A DNA stretch of 64,000 nt from Brevundimonas sp. SGAir0440 (GTDB lineage: Bacteria > Pseudomonadota > Alphaproteobacteria > Caulobacterales > Caulobacteraceae), in assembly GCF_005484585.1 (NCBI RefSeq), contig NZ_CP039435.1, positions 682,001 through 746,000 on the forward strand, given 5' to 3'. Numbering within the stretch: the first letter of the stretch is position 1; the number at the start of each line of letters is the position of its first letter. Below, one piece after another: positions 40,716-50,938 of this stretch. The notes beneath the pieces are model-generated. The model searched no databases. It had not been told where the DNA came from and saw only the letters and a program-made list of their open reading frames with translations. Position numbers and translations under genes: made by a program.

Positions 40716-42294
40716 ACCGGGCGGGCGCGAGCCTGACGAGGAGCCCCAGCGCCGGCCGTTGTTCCGCTTCGGCGGATCGCGGCTGGGCGGCTTCATCCTG
40801 GTGCTCAATCTGCTCAGCCTGCTGATCCTGTTCGGCGGGGCTCTGGCGATCAACGAATGGCGTCCGGGCCTGATCGAGGCGCGTCAGGAATCGCTGACGG
40901 TCCAGGCCGAGCTGCTGGCAAACGTGTTGCGCGAAGAAGGCGTGACGCGGGGCGAGCCGACGCCCGAACTGGACCCCATCCGCGCGTCGATCTGGCTGAC
41001 CGACCGGTTCATCCCGGCGGGGCAGCGGGTGCGGCTGTATGATGTGAACGGCCTGTTGCTGGTCGACAGCTATCAGGTGACCGAGGCCATCGGCGGGCGA
41101 CCCCTGCCCGACGCGCAGCCGGCGGGGGCGGCGACCGAGGACGCCGCCAAGGCCAATCTGCTGTCCGAGCGCCGGGTCGCCCGCGCCGACAGCGAACTGG
41201 CGGCCGAGGTGGCGGCGGCGCTGGACGGCTCGCCCCAATCGACCCTGCGTCGCAACGAATCCGGCGACCGCGTCGTCTCCGTCTCCATTCCCGTGCGCCA
41301 TGTGCGTCAGGTGCTGGGCGTGCTGACCGTCGAATCCGGGGACGTGGACGAAATCCTGGGCGCTCAGAGGCAGGCCCTGTTCCCGTTCGCCCTGGTGGCG
41401 CTGGGGGTGAATCTGCTGGGATCGCTGCTGCTGCATCTGTTCGTGGCGCGGCCGATCATGCGGCTGTCGGCGGCGGCGGATCAGGTGAAGCTGCAACGCG
41501 CGCGGGCCATCTCCTTGCCGGACCTCGAGGATCGCAAGGACGAGATCGGCGATCTGGCGCGGTCGCTGGAATCCATGACCGACACCCTGTCCACGCGGAT
41601 GGACGCCATCGAACGGTTCGCGGCCGATGTGTCGCATGAGATCAAGAACCCCCTGACCTCGATCCGTTCGGCCCTGGAGACCCTGCCGCTGGTCAAGACC
41701 GATGCGCACCGCGAGAAGCTGACGGCGCTGTTGAAACAGGACGTGCGTCGGCTGGACCGGCTGATCACCGACATCTCCAACGCCTCGCGGCTGGATGCGG
41801 AGCTGTCGCGCGACCGGCCGCGGCCGGTCGATCTGAACCGGCTGCTGGTCGATATCGTCGGCGTCTATGAGACGACGGCCAAGCCTGGCGACATTCCGGT
41901 CGTGCTGACGGCGCCCGAACAGGCCCTGCGGGTCATGGGGCGCGATGGGCCGTTGGGGCAGGTGTTCCGCAACCTGATCGACAACGCCCGCTCGTTCAGC
42001 CCCGCAGGCGGCGTGGTGCGGGTGACGCTGGAGGACATCGGGGACGACCGGCCGATCCGCGTGCGGGTCGAGGACCAGGGGCCGGGCATTCCGGCCGAGA
42101 ATCTGGAGACGGTGTTCGAGCGGTTCTACACCTCGCGGCCCAAGGGGGCGGTGTTCGGCTCCAACTCGGGCCTTGGGCTGTCCATCGTGCGTCAGATCGT
42201 CGAGGCGCATGGCGGCCGCGTCCACGCTGAAAACAAGGCCGAAGGCGGCGCGCGGTTCGAGATCGTCTTCCCGGCGGTCGGCCGCTGGTCGTGA
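40684..42294 (+). CDS. chvG: Sensor histidine kinase ChvG
   Basis: 536 residues from ATG 40684, inside the chvI end. Two membrane spans ([44 protein letters not shown]) enclose a periplasmic sensor. HAMP region, phospho-accepting histidine near 317 ([19 protein letters not shown]), and ATPase motifs [39 protein letters not shown] follow. It phosphorylates ChvI. Start and stop overlap both neighbours (chvI and hprK), a fixed alphaproteobacterial arrangement. Confidence 0.94.
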   Translation: MASATATARAEPGGREPDEEPQRRPLFRFGGSRLGGFILVLNLLSLLILFGGALAINEWRPGLIEARQESLTVQAELLANVLREEGVTRGEPTPELDPIRASIWLTDRFIPAGQRVRLYDVNGLLLVDSYQVTEAIGGRPLPDAQPAGAATEDAAKANLLSERRVARADSELAAEVAAALDGSPQSTLRRNESGDRVVSVSIPVRHVRQVLGVLTVESGDVDEILGAQRQALFPFALVALGVNLLGSLLLHLFVARPIMRLSAAADQVKLQRARAISLPDLEDRKDEIGDLARSLESMTDTLSTRMDAIERFAADVSHEIKNPLTSIRSALETLPLVKTDAHREKLTALLKQDVRRLDRLITDISNASRLDAELSRDRPRPVDLNRLLVDIVGVYETTAKPGDIPVVLTAPEQALRVMGRDGPLGQVFRNLIDNARSFSPAGGVVRVTLEDIGDDRPIRVRVEDQGPGIPAENLETVFERFYTSRPKGAVFGSNSGLGLSIVRQIVEAHGGRVHAENKAEGGARFEIVFPAVGRWS

Positions 42295-42719
42295 CCTCGG
42301 GCCAGCCGGTCCACGCCACGACCGTCGCCGTGCGCCGGCGCGGGACCTGGCAGGGGGTGATGATCCTGGGATCCTCGGGCGCGGGCAAAAGCGATTTGGC
42401 GCTGCGGCTGATCGGGCGCGGCTGGCGGTTGGTCAGCGACGACTACACCCAGGTCTGGGCCTCGGACGGGGCCGTTCATGCGTCGGCGCCGGCCTCCATC
42501 GCCGGTCGGATCGAGGTGCGCGGCCTCGGAATCGTGGCCGCCAGAACACGCCCGGTCTGTCGCGTGGCGCTGGTCGTGGCCTGTGTGGCGGAAGGGGTCG
42601 AACGGCTTCCGGAGCCGCAGACACAGGCTTTCGCGGGGGTCGATCTGCCCCTGCTGGCGCTCGATCCCCGACCGGCTTCGGCCGTCGATGTGGTCGCAGC
42701 GGCGTTGGAGACGCTTTGA
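42291..42719 (+). CDS. hprK: Short-form HPr kinase/phosphorylase
   Basis: 142 residues from GTG 42291, overlapping the chvG stop. Only the C-terminal kinase domain is present, as usual in Alphaproteobacteria: Walker A GSSGAGKSDLA at 27-37, LVSDDYTQVW (acid pair), IEVRGLGIV. It phosphorylates or dephosphorylates HPr (ptsH, two genes downstream), tying the PTS-Ntr state to envelope signalling. Confidence 0.92.
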   Translation: MTSGQPVHATTVAVRRRGTWQGVMILGSSGAGKSDLALRLIGRGWRLVSDDYTQVWASDGAVHASAPASIAGRIEVRGLGIVAARTRPVCRVALVVACVAEGVERLPEPQTQAFAGVDLPLLALDPRPASAVDVVAAALETL

Positions 42720-42839
42720 AACCCCGAAAGACGGGTCTATGACACGCCCCTTGCGGTCCATAGAGGGCGGCGTCCGGCCTCCCTTGCCGGGCGGGGGAAT
42801 GCCTGGGACGGTTCGGGGCGGGATGCGAGTGAAGTCCTC

Positions 42840-43244
42840 ATGATCGGTCTGGTGATCGTCACCCACGGTGGGTTGGCGTCCGAGTTTCTCTCCGCCATGG
42901 AGCATGTGGTCGGCCCGCAGCGCGGCGTCGCGGCCATCTGCATCGGCCCGGAAGACGACATGGAGCGTCGGCGTCGCGACATCGTCGATGCGGCCGCCGC
43001 CGTGGACGACGGCGAAGGGGTCATCCTGCTGACCGACATGTTCGGCGGTACGCCGTCGAACCTGGCGATTTCGGTGATGGAACAGACGCGCGCCGAGGTC
43101 ATCGCCGGGCTGAACCTGCCCATGCTGATCAAGCTGGCCAGCGTGCGCGGGCGCGAGACGCTGGAATCCTGCGTGGCCCATGCGCAGGACGCCGGGCGCA
43201 AATACATCTCCGTCGCGTCCTGGGTGCTCGCAGGCGAAAAATGA
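42840..43244 (+). CDS. PTS EIIA-Man-type regulatory protein
   Basis: 134 residues. IGLVIVTHGGLASEFLSAM with active-site H9, DMFGGTPSNLAISVM, LNLPMLIKLASVR: a mannose-family EIIA domain without EIIB or membrane partners, a regulatory PTS component that accepts phosphate from HPr. It overlaps the ptsH start by 4 bp. Confidence 0.93.
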   Translation: MIGLVIVTHGGLASEFLSAMEHVVGPQRGVAAICIGPEDDMERRRRDIVDAAAAVDDGEGVILLTDMFGGTPSNLAISVMEQTRAEVIAGLNLPMLIKLASVRGRETLESCVAHAQDAGRKYISVASWVLAGEK

Positions 43245-43513
43245 CCGTCACCGCGACCCTGAACATCTGCAACACGCGCGGCCTACACGCCCGCGCCTCG
43301 GCCAAGTTCGTCAAACTGGCCTCCAGCTTCGAAAGCGAGATCCACGTCACCCGCGACGGCGTGACGGTGGACGCCCGCTCGATCATGGGCCTGCTGATGC
43401 TGGGCGCCGGCATCGGCTGCAGCATCGACGTCTCCGCCGAAGGCCCGGACGCGGAAGAGGCGATGGAGGCCTTGACCGACCTGGTCGCGCGCAAGTTCGA
43501 CGAGGATCAGTAG
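43241..43513 (+). CDS. ptsH: Phosphocarrier HPr
   Basis: 90 residues. NTRGLHARASAKFVKLAS with H16 (phosphorylated by enzyme I) and ARSIMGLLMLGAGIG with S47 (target of HprK). Complete. Last gene of the chvI-chvG-hprK-EIIA-ptsH run; the enzyme I gene is not in this window. Confidence 0.95.
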   Translation: MTVTATLNICNTRGLHARASAKFVKLASSFESEIHVTRDGVTVDARSIMGLLMLGAGIGCSIDVSAEGPDAEEAMEALTDLVARKFDEDQ

Positions 43514-43590
43514 GGCGCCGTCAGCCCCGGACTTGGAACCGCTTCGATTTTTGAGAGGTCGATCGCCGCGCGGGTGATCTGAAAACGCAC

Positions 43591-44646
43591 CTACGAGACG
43601 GCGGGGATGCGGATCTCGATACGGGATCCCAGGCGCGCGCCGGTCAAATAACGCGCCGATCCGCCGTGGGCCTCGGCGATTGCTCGGACCGCCGCCAAGC
43701 CCAGGCCGGTCCCGCCATTCTCGCCTGAACCGTGTTTGAAGGCGGTGAAAACGGATTGGGTCATGGCGTCGGGCAGGCCCGGACCGCTGTCCTCCACAGC
43801 GATGACCACGAAGCGTTTATCGGCCGTCAAGGTAACCGACACAGGGCCGGGATCAGCGTGGCGGCGCACGTTGTCGAGCAGAGCCAAGACAGCCTGCTGA
43901 ATGCGGTCGCCGTCGCAAACGACCACAGTGGCCGGCGTCGTCCAGGTGATCGGATAGCCCTCCGCCTCGGCTTCCGCGCCGACCAGGGCGCGGACATCGT
44001 TCAATCGCTGACCCAGGTCCTGGGGCGTCAGGCGCAGTTGCAAACGGCCGCTATCGGCCAGACTGACGACGCGCAAATCCTCGATCAGGCGGCCCAGGGC
44101 GTCGACCGGCTTGAGCAGGGTCAGGATCATCTCGCGGTCCAGCGGCAGGACGCCGTCGGCGGCCGCTTGCAGGCGGCCTTTGACGATCGTGACGGGCGTT
44201 CGCAGTTCGTGCGCGATCGAGGCGTTCCACGTCGTCATGTCGGCGGCGAGCGTCTCAAGCCGCGCCGCCATCAGGTTGAAGTCGTCCACCAGGTCGGCGG
44301 TCTCGGAAAAAGACCGATCGCCAGCCATGGCGCGCGCCGACAGGTCGCCATCGGCGATCGCACGCGCGGCGCCGGACAATGAGGCGAGAGGCATGACAAG
44401 GCGGCGGGCCAACTGCAGCCCGGCCACGGTCGCGCCGATCAGGGCCACGACGGCTGCTGACGCCAAAGCGACATAGTCCACCGACTGCGGTCGCCAGGCC
44501 TGGGGCGAGGCCACCGCATCGGGATAGTTTTCGAAGACCCAGCCGTACAGGGCGAATGCGCCGGCGGCGCTCAGTCCAAGCACGCCCAGGATGACCAGAG
44601 CCGTGCGCACGGCGATGCGACGGCCGAGCGCGCGGGCGGCCCTCAC
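43591..44646 (-). CDS. Sensor histidine kinase, BaeS/AdeS-like
   Basis: 351 residues from GTG 44646, overlapping the regulator stop. Two membrane spans (ALVILGVLGLSAAGAFALYGWV; VALASAAVVALIGATVAGLQLA) with a short periplasmic loop; HAMP; histidine near 143 in WNASIAHELRTPVTIVKGRLQ; then LALLDNVRRHADPGP and VEDSGPGLP, GTGLGLAAVRAIAEAHGG. The ASIAHELRTP.TI.KGRLQ block is typical of AdeS-type sensors of efflux/envelope control. No efflux genes adjoin it. Confidence 0.88.
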   Translation of the reverse strand: MRAARALGRRIAVRTALVILGVLGLSAAGAFALYGWVFENYPDAVASPQAWRPQSVDYVALASAAVVALIGATVAGLQLARRLVMPLASLSGAARAIADGDLSARAMAGDRSFSETADLVDDFNLMAARLETLAADMTTWNASIAHELRTPVTIVKGRLQAAADGVLPLDREMILTLLKPVDALGRLIEDLRVVSLADSGRLQLRLTPQDLGQRLNDVRALVGAEAEAEGYPITWTTPATVVVCDGDRIQQAVLALLDNVRRHADPGPVSVTLTADKRFVVIAVEDSGPGLPDAMTQSVFTAFKHGSGENGGTGLGLAAVRAIAEAHGGSARYLTGARLGSRIEIRIPAVS

Positions 44647-45332
44647 GTCAGGACCTCGAGGCGATAACCCACGCCGCGAACGCCGACGAGGACGCCGTCG
44701 GCGCCTGCGTTTCGTAACTTGAGCCGCAGCTTGCTGAGATGGCTGTCCACCGTGCGATCAAGCACCTCATCGCCTTTCAAACAGGCGTCGGCCAACTCGG
44801 CGCGAGAAAAGACCCGCATCGGATAGCGCGCCATGTGGGCCAGCATGCGGAACTCGGTCAGGGTCAAGGGCAGGCGCTGCGGTTTGTCCAGCCCGCACCA
44901 CTGGACGATGTGCGCCTCCAGATCGATCTCGAGCGGACCCAGGCGGATCACGCCGCCTTGGCCCGAGCCGCCGCTGCGGCGCAGTATGGCGTGGGCGCGC
45001 GCTACGACCTCGACCGGATTGAACGGTTTGACGACATAGTCGTCCGCGCCGATGCGCAACGCCTGAAGCTTGTCGATGTCCTGATCCAGAGCGGTGAGCA
45101 TAATGACGGGCGTCTCGCCCCTACGCCTGAGTTCGCCCAGCACGCCCCAGCCATCGACGCGCGGCATGCGCACGTCCAGCAGGACCAGATCGGGCCGAAG
45201 GGCGGCGTGCAGGTCCAGCGCGATCTGACCATCCATGGCGCGGACGGTGCGAAAGCCCTCGCGCACGAGATAGGCGTCCAGCACGGCGGCGATCTCGGGT
45301 TCGTCTTCGGCGATGATGACCAGGGCGCTCAT
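44643..45332 (-). CDS. OmpR-family response regulator, BaeR/AdeR-like
   Basis: 229 residues. Receiver with aspartate near 51 (LVLLDVRMPRVDGWGVL), KPFNPVEVVARAHAILRR, and winged-helix LPLTLTEFRMLAHMARYPMRVFSRAELADACLKGD with DRTVDSHLSKLRLKLR. Pairs with the kinase downstream (GTGA overlap). Divergent from the lipoprotein genes at 45473, which could be targets. Confidence 0.9.
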   Translation of the reverse strand: MSALVIIAEDEPEIAAVLDAYLVREGFRTVRAMDGQIALDLHAALRPDLVLLDVRMPRVDGWGVLGELRRRGETPVIMLTALDQDIDKLQALRIGADDYVVKPFNPVEVVARAHAILRRSGGSGQGGVIRLGPLEIDLEAHIVQWCGLDKPQRLPLTLTEFRMLAHMARYPMRVFSRAELADACLKGDEVLDRTVDSHLSKLRLKLRNAGADGVLVGVRGVGYRLEVLT

Positions 45333-45472
45333 GGTGTCTCCACGACATCGCCCAGCGATGGACTTTGATCCAGATCAGATGGGGTGTCTCCACGATTTCT
45401 CCACCAAGTCCACACCCAGGCCCCACGGCCCCGTGCGAAGCGGCCCCAAACCGAAACCGCCTACGGGATCCA

Positions 45473-45571
45473 ATGAAGTTCAGCGCCCACCAGATCTTCG
45501 TCGCCGCCATGACCGCCGTAAACGTCGCCGTGCTGGCCGCCTGTGGCGTGTTCATCCTGGCGATGCTGTGA
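45473..45571 (+). CDS. 32-residue membrane peptide
   Basis: MKFSAHQIFVAAMTAVNVAV then LAACGVFILAML: one hydrophobic span. Its stop overlaps the GTG start of the lipoprotein gene (GTGA), suggesting translational coupling. Too short to assign. Confidence 0.45.
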   Translation: MKFSAHQIFVAAMTAVNVAVLAACGVFILAML

Positions 45572-46527
45572 AGCACAGGGATAGGCATCGGGCGCGGGTT
45601 GCGGCGGCCGCGAGCCTGATCGCGCTGATCGCGGGGTGCGCCAAACCGGTCGAACCGCCTGCGCCGCCCCCGCCGCCGCCACCTTCGATTCAGCTGGACG
45701 ACAGTGTGGCGCAGACGGCGTCGGTCTATCTGGTCTTCATGCGGGACGTCGCCACATTCGAGGGCGGCTTCGTCGATCCGGAGGCGGTGCAGACGGCGTT
45801 GCAGCGCGGCGCGACTTCCAACGCCGAGCAGTTGGCGCGGGGTCTGGTGGCCTATGGAGCGGTGTTGGCGATGCAGTCGCCGGACTTCGTGGCGGGGGTG
45901 CGGGCCTATGCGGCCGATCCCGCTCAGCGGCGCGAAATCCTGGACCGTCTGGCGACTGACCCCGCCTATGCCGTAACCCTGCCTGGCGCAGACGTGGCGG
46001 CCGGGCTGATCGCCGAGGTCATGGAGGAGGGGACCGCAGCCATCGAGGCCGCGGCGGATCGGGTGGAGGCGGACGCCTATACGATCCAGGCGCGTACCGA
46101 TCCGCGCCGTCGATGGGCGGGCCAGCCCGTCGCGGACCGACAGGGGCGGCTGGAGCGTGCGAAGGCCGCCTCCGCCGGAATGCAGCTGGCGTCGGACGTC
46201 GAGAGCGAGACGCTTCTAAAGGCTGCCCACGCCGAAGCCTCTCGGGTCCCGAGGTCGCCTCTGGCGGCTCCCTATAAACCGGCGGTGGCCCGGTCCCTGT
46301 CCGTCGCCGCGCGGGCGCTGCTGGGCGAGAGCGTTAAGGACGATGGAAGCGACGGTGTCCTGCAGGATCCGAACGCCACCTTCTGCCTGCAGATGTCCAA
46401 GCTGAACCTGTTTCAGTGTCTGGCCGCCGCCAAGCCCAGCTATGAAGACATGTTCTGCATCGGCCGACACGTCGTCAGGGACATGGCCGACTGCACCCGC
46501 ACGGCGTTGAACGCCGCAGGGTCCTGA
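45568..46527 (+). CDS. Lipoprotein of unknown function
   Basis: 319 residues from GTG 45568. Basic start, signal LIALIAGC (cysteine 24), proline run, then a helical body (AEQLARGLVAYGAVLAMQSPDFVAGVRAYAADPAQRREILDRL) and a C-terminal part with four cysteines (FCLQMSKLNLFQC, FCIGRHVVRDMADC). Probably an outer-membrane or periplasmic helical protein. No known domain. Convergent with the phytase gene. Confidence 0.8.
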   Translation: MKHRDRHRARVAAAASLIALIAGCAKPVEPPAPPPPPPPSIQLDDSVAQTASVYLVFMRDVATFEGGFVDPEAVQTALQRGATSNAEQLARGLVAYGAVLAMQSPDFVAGVRAYAADPAQRREILDRLATDPAYAVTLPGADVAAGLIAEVMEEGTAAIEAAADRVEADAYTIQARTDPRRRWAGQPVADRQGRLERAKAASAGMQLASDVESETLLKAAHAEASRVPRSPLAAPYKPAVARSLSVAARALLGESVKDDGSDGVLQDPNATFCLQMSKLNLFQCLAAAKPSYEDMFCIGRHVVRDMADCTRTALNAAGS

Positions 46528-46568
46528 TGAAAGAGACGTGATCGAGGGCGACCGCCGCCGAGCGGCCG

Positions 46569-47669
46569 CTACAGCCCCAGCGCCCGTCGGATGTCGCGCC
46601 AATCGACGTACTTGAAGTTCTGGGTGCCGATGTCGTTGACGTCGTCCTGGATGACGACGAGGCCGTCGGGGAAGGGGCCGACCTGGCCGCTGGCGGCCGC
46701 CAGGCCGTCGGTGCCGGTGACGCCGTCGACGGCGCCGTCCACGATCTTGAACCGGCCCTTGTATTCGGGCGCCGGGCCGTCGATGCGCCAGACGGGGAAG
46801 GTGGAATCGCCCTGGCTGGAGGCGATCAGGTAGCGGCCCGAGGCGTCGGAGATGGTGGTCAGGCCTTCGGCGTCGGCGACCAGGATGTCCTTGGCGATGG
46901 GCTGGATGAGGGTGCGGGTCGCGCCCGAGGTCGGGTTCAGGCCATAGCGCCACAGGCCGACGTTCTCCTCGTTGATATAGAGGGCGTCGGCGGCTTCGTC
47001 GGCGGCGCAGCCTTCGGAGATGGTTCCGATCTCGGCGGTGCGGACCAGACGCGCCGTGGGCTGGTCGGCGGCGTCCACGCCCAGGACGAACTGGCGCAGC
47101 TCGCCCTCATGGCCGACCAGGATGGCGTGAACCTCGGCTCCGCGCCGCGCAAAGCAGAAGCCGTAGGGTTCGACCACGTCGGTGGCGACCGCGCCCCAAT
47201 AGCGCACGCTGTTCTGGCCCGCCCCGGCCGGATCGAACGTGTACAGAGAGATGCCGGTCTTGCCCGGCGTGCGGTCGCTGGCGCCCAGCACTACCTGCGG
47301 ACGGCCGCCGACCGACAGGCCCTCGACCACATCGACGTTGTTCAGCAGACCCTCGGGCAGGAACTGCAGGATCTGGCCGTCGAAGCCGTAGATGTAGAGG
47401 CCGGACTTCTTGTCCGTGCCGGCGACGAAGCCGGGGGTTTGTTGACCCATGATCGTGACCGGGTTCGCTGAGGCCCAGACGGCGGGATCGTCGGCCGCGT
47501 CCTGACCCGCCGTGCCGACCGACGGGGTTTCCAGCACGGCCTGAACCGGGGCGCCCGGACCGACGAGGCCCGCGCCCTCGCCCTGATAATCGACCTCGTG
47601 CGTGGCGCACGCGGCGAGCAGGGCCAAGGCGGCGCAGGCGCTCAGCGAGCGGGCGAGGGAAGGGCGCAT
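46569..47669 (-). CDS. Beta-propeller phytase lipoprotein
   Basis: 366 residues from ATG 47669. Lipoprotein signal ends LALLAAC (cysteine 21). Beta-propeller phytase motifs: DAADDPAVWASANPV, GTDKKSGLYIYGFDGQILQFLPEG, NNVDVVEG, EGCAADEAADALYINEENVGLWRY, DAEGLTTI, SQGDSTFPVWR, GPFPDGLVVIQDD. It removes phosphate from phytate using calcium. Divergent from a TonB receptor likely serving the same substrate. Confidence 0.93.
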   Translation of the reverse strand: MRPSLARSLSACAALALLAACATHEVDYQGEGAGLVGPGAPVQAVLETPSVGTAGQDAADDPAVWASANPVTIMGQQTPGFVAGTDKKSGLYIYGFDGQILQFLPEGLLNNVDVVEGLSVGGRPQVVLGASDRTPGKTGISLYTFDPAGAGQNSVRYWGAVATDVVEPYGFCFARRGAEVHAILVGHEGELRQFVLGVDAADQPTARLVRTAEIGTISEGCAADEAADALYINEENVGLWRYGLNPTSGATRTLIQPIAKDILVADAEGLTTISDASGRYLIASSQGDSTFPVWRIDGPAPEYKGRFKIVDGAVDGVTGTDGLAAASGQVGPFPDGLVVIQDDVNDIGTQNFKYVDWRDIRRALGL

Positions 47670-47910
47670 GTCGGTCTCCGGACGATCTGGACGTGTCCCT
47701 GTGACCAAGCCGTCTGCGGGTCAACGGCGCGAGCGTGACGGTTCGGCGTCTGTTCGATGACTGATGTTCCGCCGAGGGATCAAGCGTCGCCGTTTTGTCG
47801 GAAAACCGCGAAGGAGGCGTCGTGGAATCGTCGCTGTCGCGTCGCCGCCAAAGGTTAAGCGGCCCCTCCATCGGCCGAAGCGAAACGTCGCTCGCCGAAG
47901 GGGACCTGAC

Positions 47911-50760
47911 ATGACACTGAACCTGCTGATGGGCGCCGCCTTGGCGCCGATGATCCTGGCGCCGCTGGCCATGCCCGCCCATGCCGATGTCGACGCCGTG
48001 TCCTCGGCCTCAACTGCGGTCGCCGGCGACGTGATCTACGGCCGGGTGACCAACGCCGCCGGCGCGCCCCTGCCGGGCGCCGAGGTTCTGGTGCGCGGGA
48101 CCAGCCAGCGGGCCGTGACCAACACCCAGGGCGAGTTCACCCTGCCGACCGCCAGCGGCGCCATGGTGCTGGAGGTCAACTATCTGGGCCTGCCCTCGAC
48201 CAGCCAGACGGTCGTGACGACGCCAGGCGAAGACGCCAATGTCGCCATCGTCCTGGGCGCGCAATCGGCGACCGACGTGGCCGATGTGATCGTGACCGGC
48301 GTCATCACCGACGGCGTCGCCCGTTCGCTGAACCAGCAGAAGAACGCCGACGGCACGGTCAACGTCCTGTCGGCCGACGCCATCGGCCGCTACCCCGACC
48401 CCAATGTGGCGGAATCGCTGCAACGCGTTCAGGGCATCGCCATCCAGCGCGACCAGGGCGAAGGCCGCTACATCAATGTGCGCGGCGCGCCGGCCGCCTT
48501 CACCGCCGTGTCGGTGGACGGGGTCGCCATCCCGGCCGTGTCGCCCACGACCCGCGCGGTCGATCTGGACACCCTGCCGTCGGACATCGTCTCCAGCGTC
48601 GAGGTGTCCAAGACCCTGACGCCGGCCCAGGACGCCGATTCCATCGCCGGGGCCGTGGACATCAAGACCCGCTCGCCCTTCGACAAGCGCCGTCTGGCCG
48701 TCAGCGGCTATGCGGGCGGCAGCTACAACGACTACGGCGGCCAGGACTATCGTGCGGGCGCGAACGTCTCCAACGTCTTCGGCCCGGACCAGACCTTCGG
48801 CGCCCTGGTGTCGGTCAGCTTCTCCGAGACCAACCGCCGGCCGGACAATGTCGAGAACGGCTGGGTCCTGATCAATCGCAACGCCGCGCAGGGCGGCGGC
48901 CAGATCTGGGATCTGGAGAACACCCTGTTCAAGGACTACGAGACCGAACGGACCCGCAAGGCCGTGACCGGCGCGCTTGAATGGCGGCCCAGCTACGCGA
49001 TCCGTCTGTGGGTCAAGGGCTCCTACGCCCAGTTCCGCGACGACGAGTTCCGCAATACGCTGAACTTCACCTATAGCGACGGAACGCTGCAGCCGGGGTC
49101 GACCGACACCAGCGCGACCTTCACCAACGCCCGCATCTACAAGCAGCTGCGTCACCGCACCCAGGAGAACGACATCTCCACCCTGGTGCTGGGCGGCGAG
49201 CAGACGTTCGGCAATGGGGCGGTCTGGGACGGTGCCCTGTCGTTCGCCAACAGCAAACAGACCTATCCGCATCGCGACGAGCTGGTCTACCGCTCCAGCG
49301 CGACGACCCTGTCCTACAACACGGCCGACCATTATCAGCCGACCTATTCGGCCTTCAGCGAGCCGACGGGCTTCTATCTGAACCCCAATAACTACAGCTT
49401 CCGGGAAAACACCTTCCGCTCGAACACGACCGAGCAGGACGATGTGGCGTTCAAGACCAATCTGTCGCTGCCCACCGTCATCGGCGGCCGCGAAGTCGAG
49501 CTGAAGTTCGGCGCCAAATACAGCACCCGCGATGTCACGGCCGATGAAGAGCGGTTCCGCGACCGCAGCGCGGCCGCCAGCTCCGGCGCCCTGGCCCCGC
49601 TGCTGAGCGATCGTCCGTCACGGAACTACGATTACAATCTGGGCTTCAAGTTCGATGCGGGCCTGGTGACCGACTATTTCGACCGCGTCCGCGCGGGCTC
49701 GACCAATCCCGATCCGGCCGCCGGCGTGCGCCGCATTCCGCAGTCGATCACCGCCGACTATACGGCGCAGGAAGATATTCTGGCGGGTTACGGTCAGGCC
49801 CGGTTCGATATCGGCGCGACCAATGTGCTGGTCGGCCTGCGTGTCGAGAAGACCGACTTCGAAGGCTCGGCGACCAGCGTGGCCCTGTCCGGCGCCCAGA
49901 GCCCGGTCAAGGTCGATCGCGACCAAACCGACTTCTTCCCGAACCTGACGCTGCGCCACAGCTTCAGCGATCAGCTGGTCGGTCGTTTCGCCCTGACCCG
50001 CGCCATTTCGCGCCCGGACTATACCGACATCGTTCCGCGGGTTCTGGAAACGACCGACAGCGGCCGCACGACGGTCACGCGCGGCAATCCCGACCTGAAG
50101 CCGACCCTGTCGAACAACGTCGATGCGGGATTGGAATACTATCTGCGTCCGCTGGGTGTGATTTCGGCCAACGCCTTCTACAAGGACCTGTCGAACTACC
50201 GCTTCACCCTGGTGACGGACGGCGTGCCCTATGTCACCCCGACCACCACGGTCGCCCAGGTCACCGAGGCCCGCAACGCCCGTGACGGCCATATCGCCGG
50301 CATCGAGTTCAACTGGCAACAGACGTTCGACTTCCTGCCTGGCTGGGCGTCGGGCTTCGGCGTCTTCGCCAACTACACGCTGACGGATGCGGAGATCAAA
50401 ACCAGCCGCGCCTTCGCCGGTCGCGACACCTTCGTGCTGCCGGGCCAGTCCGACGAGACCTACAACGCCGCCCTGTTCTACGAACGGTACGGCTTCAGCG
50501 CGCGCGTCTCCTATACGCACCGCAGCGACTTCCTGGAGGCGATCGACGCGACCAACCCCGGCAAGGACCTCTATGTCGAGGGGCGCGGCCAGCTAGACTT
50601 CACCGCCAGCTACGACTTCGGCAATGGGGTGGAAGTGTTCGGCGAGGCCAAGAACCTGACCGACAGCGCGGGTGTGCGCTACTACGGCGTCAAGGAGCGG
50701 ACCTACGAGTACGAGAAGTTCGGCTACAACGTCTTCCTGGGCGTGCGCTTCAAGCTCTGA
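47911..50760 (+). CDS. TonB-dependent receptor with carboxypeptidase-like N-terminal domain
   Basis: 949 residues from ATG 47911. Signal peptide (MLAPLAMPAHA region), a carboxypeptidase-regulatory-like domain (IYGRVTNAAGAPLPGAEVLVRGTSQRAVTNTQGEF), a plug (NVAESLQRVQGIAIQRDQGEGRYINVRG), and a large beta barrel ending YEKFGYNVFLGVRFKL. It takes up a substrate through the outer membrane with TonB energy. The divergent phytase gene suggests phytate or an inositol phosphate as substrate (inference). Terminator follows. Confidence 0.92.
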   Translation: MTLNLLMGAALAPMILAPLAMPAHADVDAVSSASTAVAGDVIYGRVTNAAGAPLPGAEVLVRGTSQRAVTNTQGEFTLPTASGAMVLEVNYLGLPSTSQTVVTTPGEDANVAIVLGAQSATDVADVIVTGVITDGVARSLNQQKNADGTVNVLSADAIGRYPDPNVAESLQRVQGIAIQRDQGEGRYINVRGAPAAFTAVSVDGVAIPAVSPTTRAVDLDTLPSDIVSSVEVSKTLTPAQDADSIAGAVDIKTRSPFDKRRLAVSGYAGGSYNDYGGQDYRAGANVSNVFGPDQTFGALVSVSFSETNRRPDNVENGWVLINRNAAQGGGQIWDLENTLFKDYETERTRKAVTGALEWRPSYAIRLWVKGSYAQFRDDEFRNTLNFTYSDGTLQPGSTDTSATFTNARIYKQLRHRTQENDISTLVLGGEQTFGNGAVWDGALSFANSKQTYPHRDELVYRSSATTLSYNTADHYQPTYSAFSEPTGFYLNPNNYSFRENTFRSNTTEQDDVAFKTNLSLPTVIGGREVELKFGAKYSTRDVTADEERFRDRSAAASSGALAPLLSDRPSRNYDYNLGFKFDAGLVTDYFDRVRAGSTNPDPAAGVRRIPQSITADYTAQEDILAGYGQARFDIGATNVLVGLRVEKTDFEGSATSVALSGAQSPVKVDRDQTDFFPNLTLRHSFSDQLVGRFALTRAISRPDYTDIVPRVLETTDSGRTTVTRGNPDLKPTLSNNVDAGLEYYLRPLGVISANAFYKDLSNYRFTLVTDGVPYVTPTTTVAQVTEARNARDGHIAGIEFNWQQTFDFLPGWASGFGVFANYTLTDAEIKTSRAFAGRDTFVLPGQSDETYNAALFYERYGFSARVSYTHRSDFLEAIDATNPGKDLYVEGRGQLDFTASYDFGNGVEVFGEAKNLTDSAGVRYYGVKERTYEYEKFGYNVFLGVRFKL

Positions 50761-50784
50761 TCCAGCGATCGGACCATGATCGAA

Positions 50785-50815
50785 GGGGCCGGGCGGCGAC
50801 GTCCGGCCCTTTTTC
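50785..50815 (+). terminator. Intrinsic terminator after TonB receptor gene
   Basis: GGGCCGG (50786-50792) pairs with CCGGCCC (50803-50809), followed by TTTTT (50810-50814). Confidence 0.88.
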
Positions 50816-50938
50816 ATGGTTTCCGCCTCTGCAAATGGTCGAAACGCGGCCCCATATGGGGTCCAGCGGTTGACCCGTGCGGGGTCGGCGCTAGTGTCCG
50901 CGCGCCTTTCCCCGCGCGCCAGAAGACCAGAGGATACC

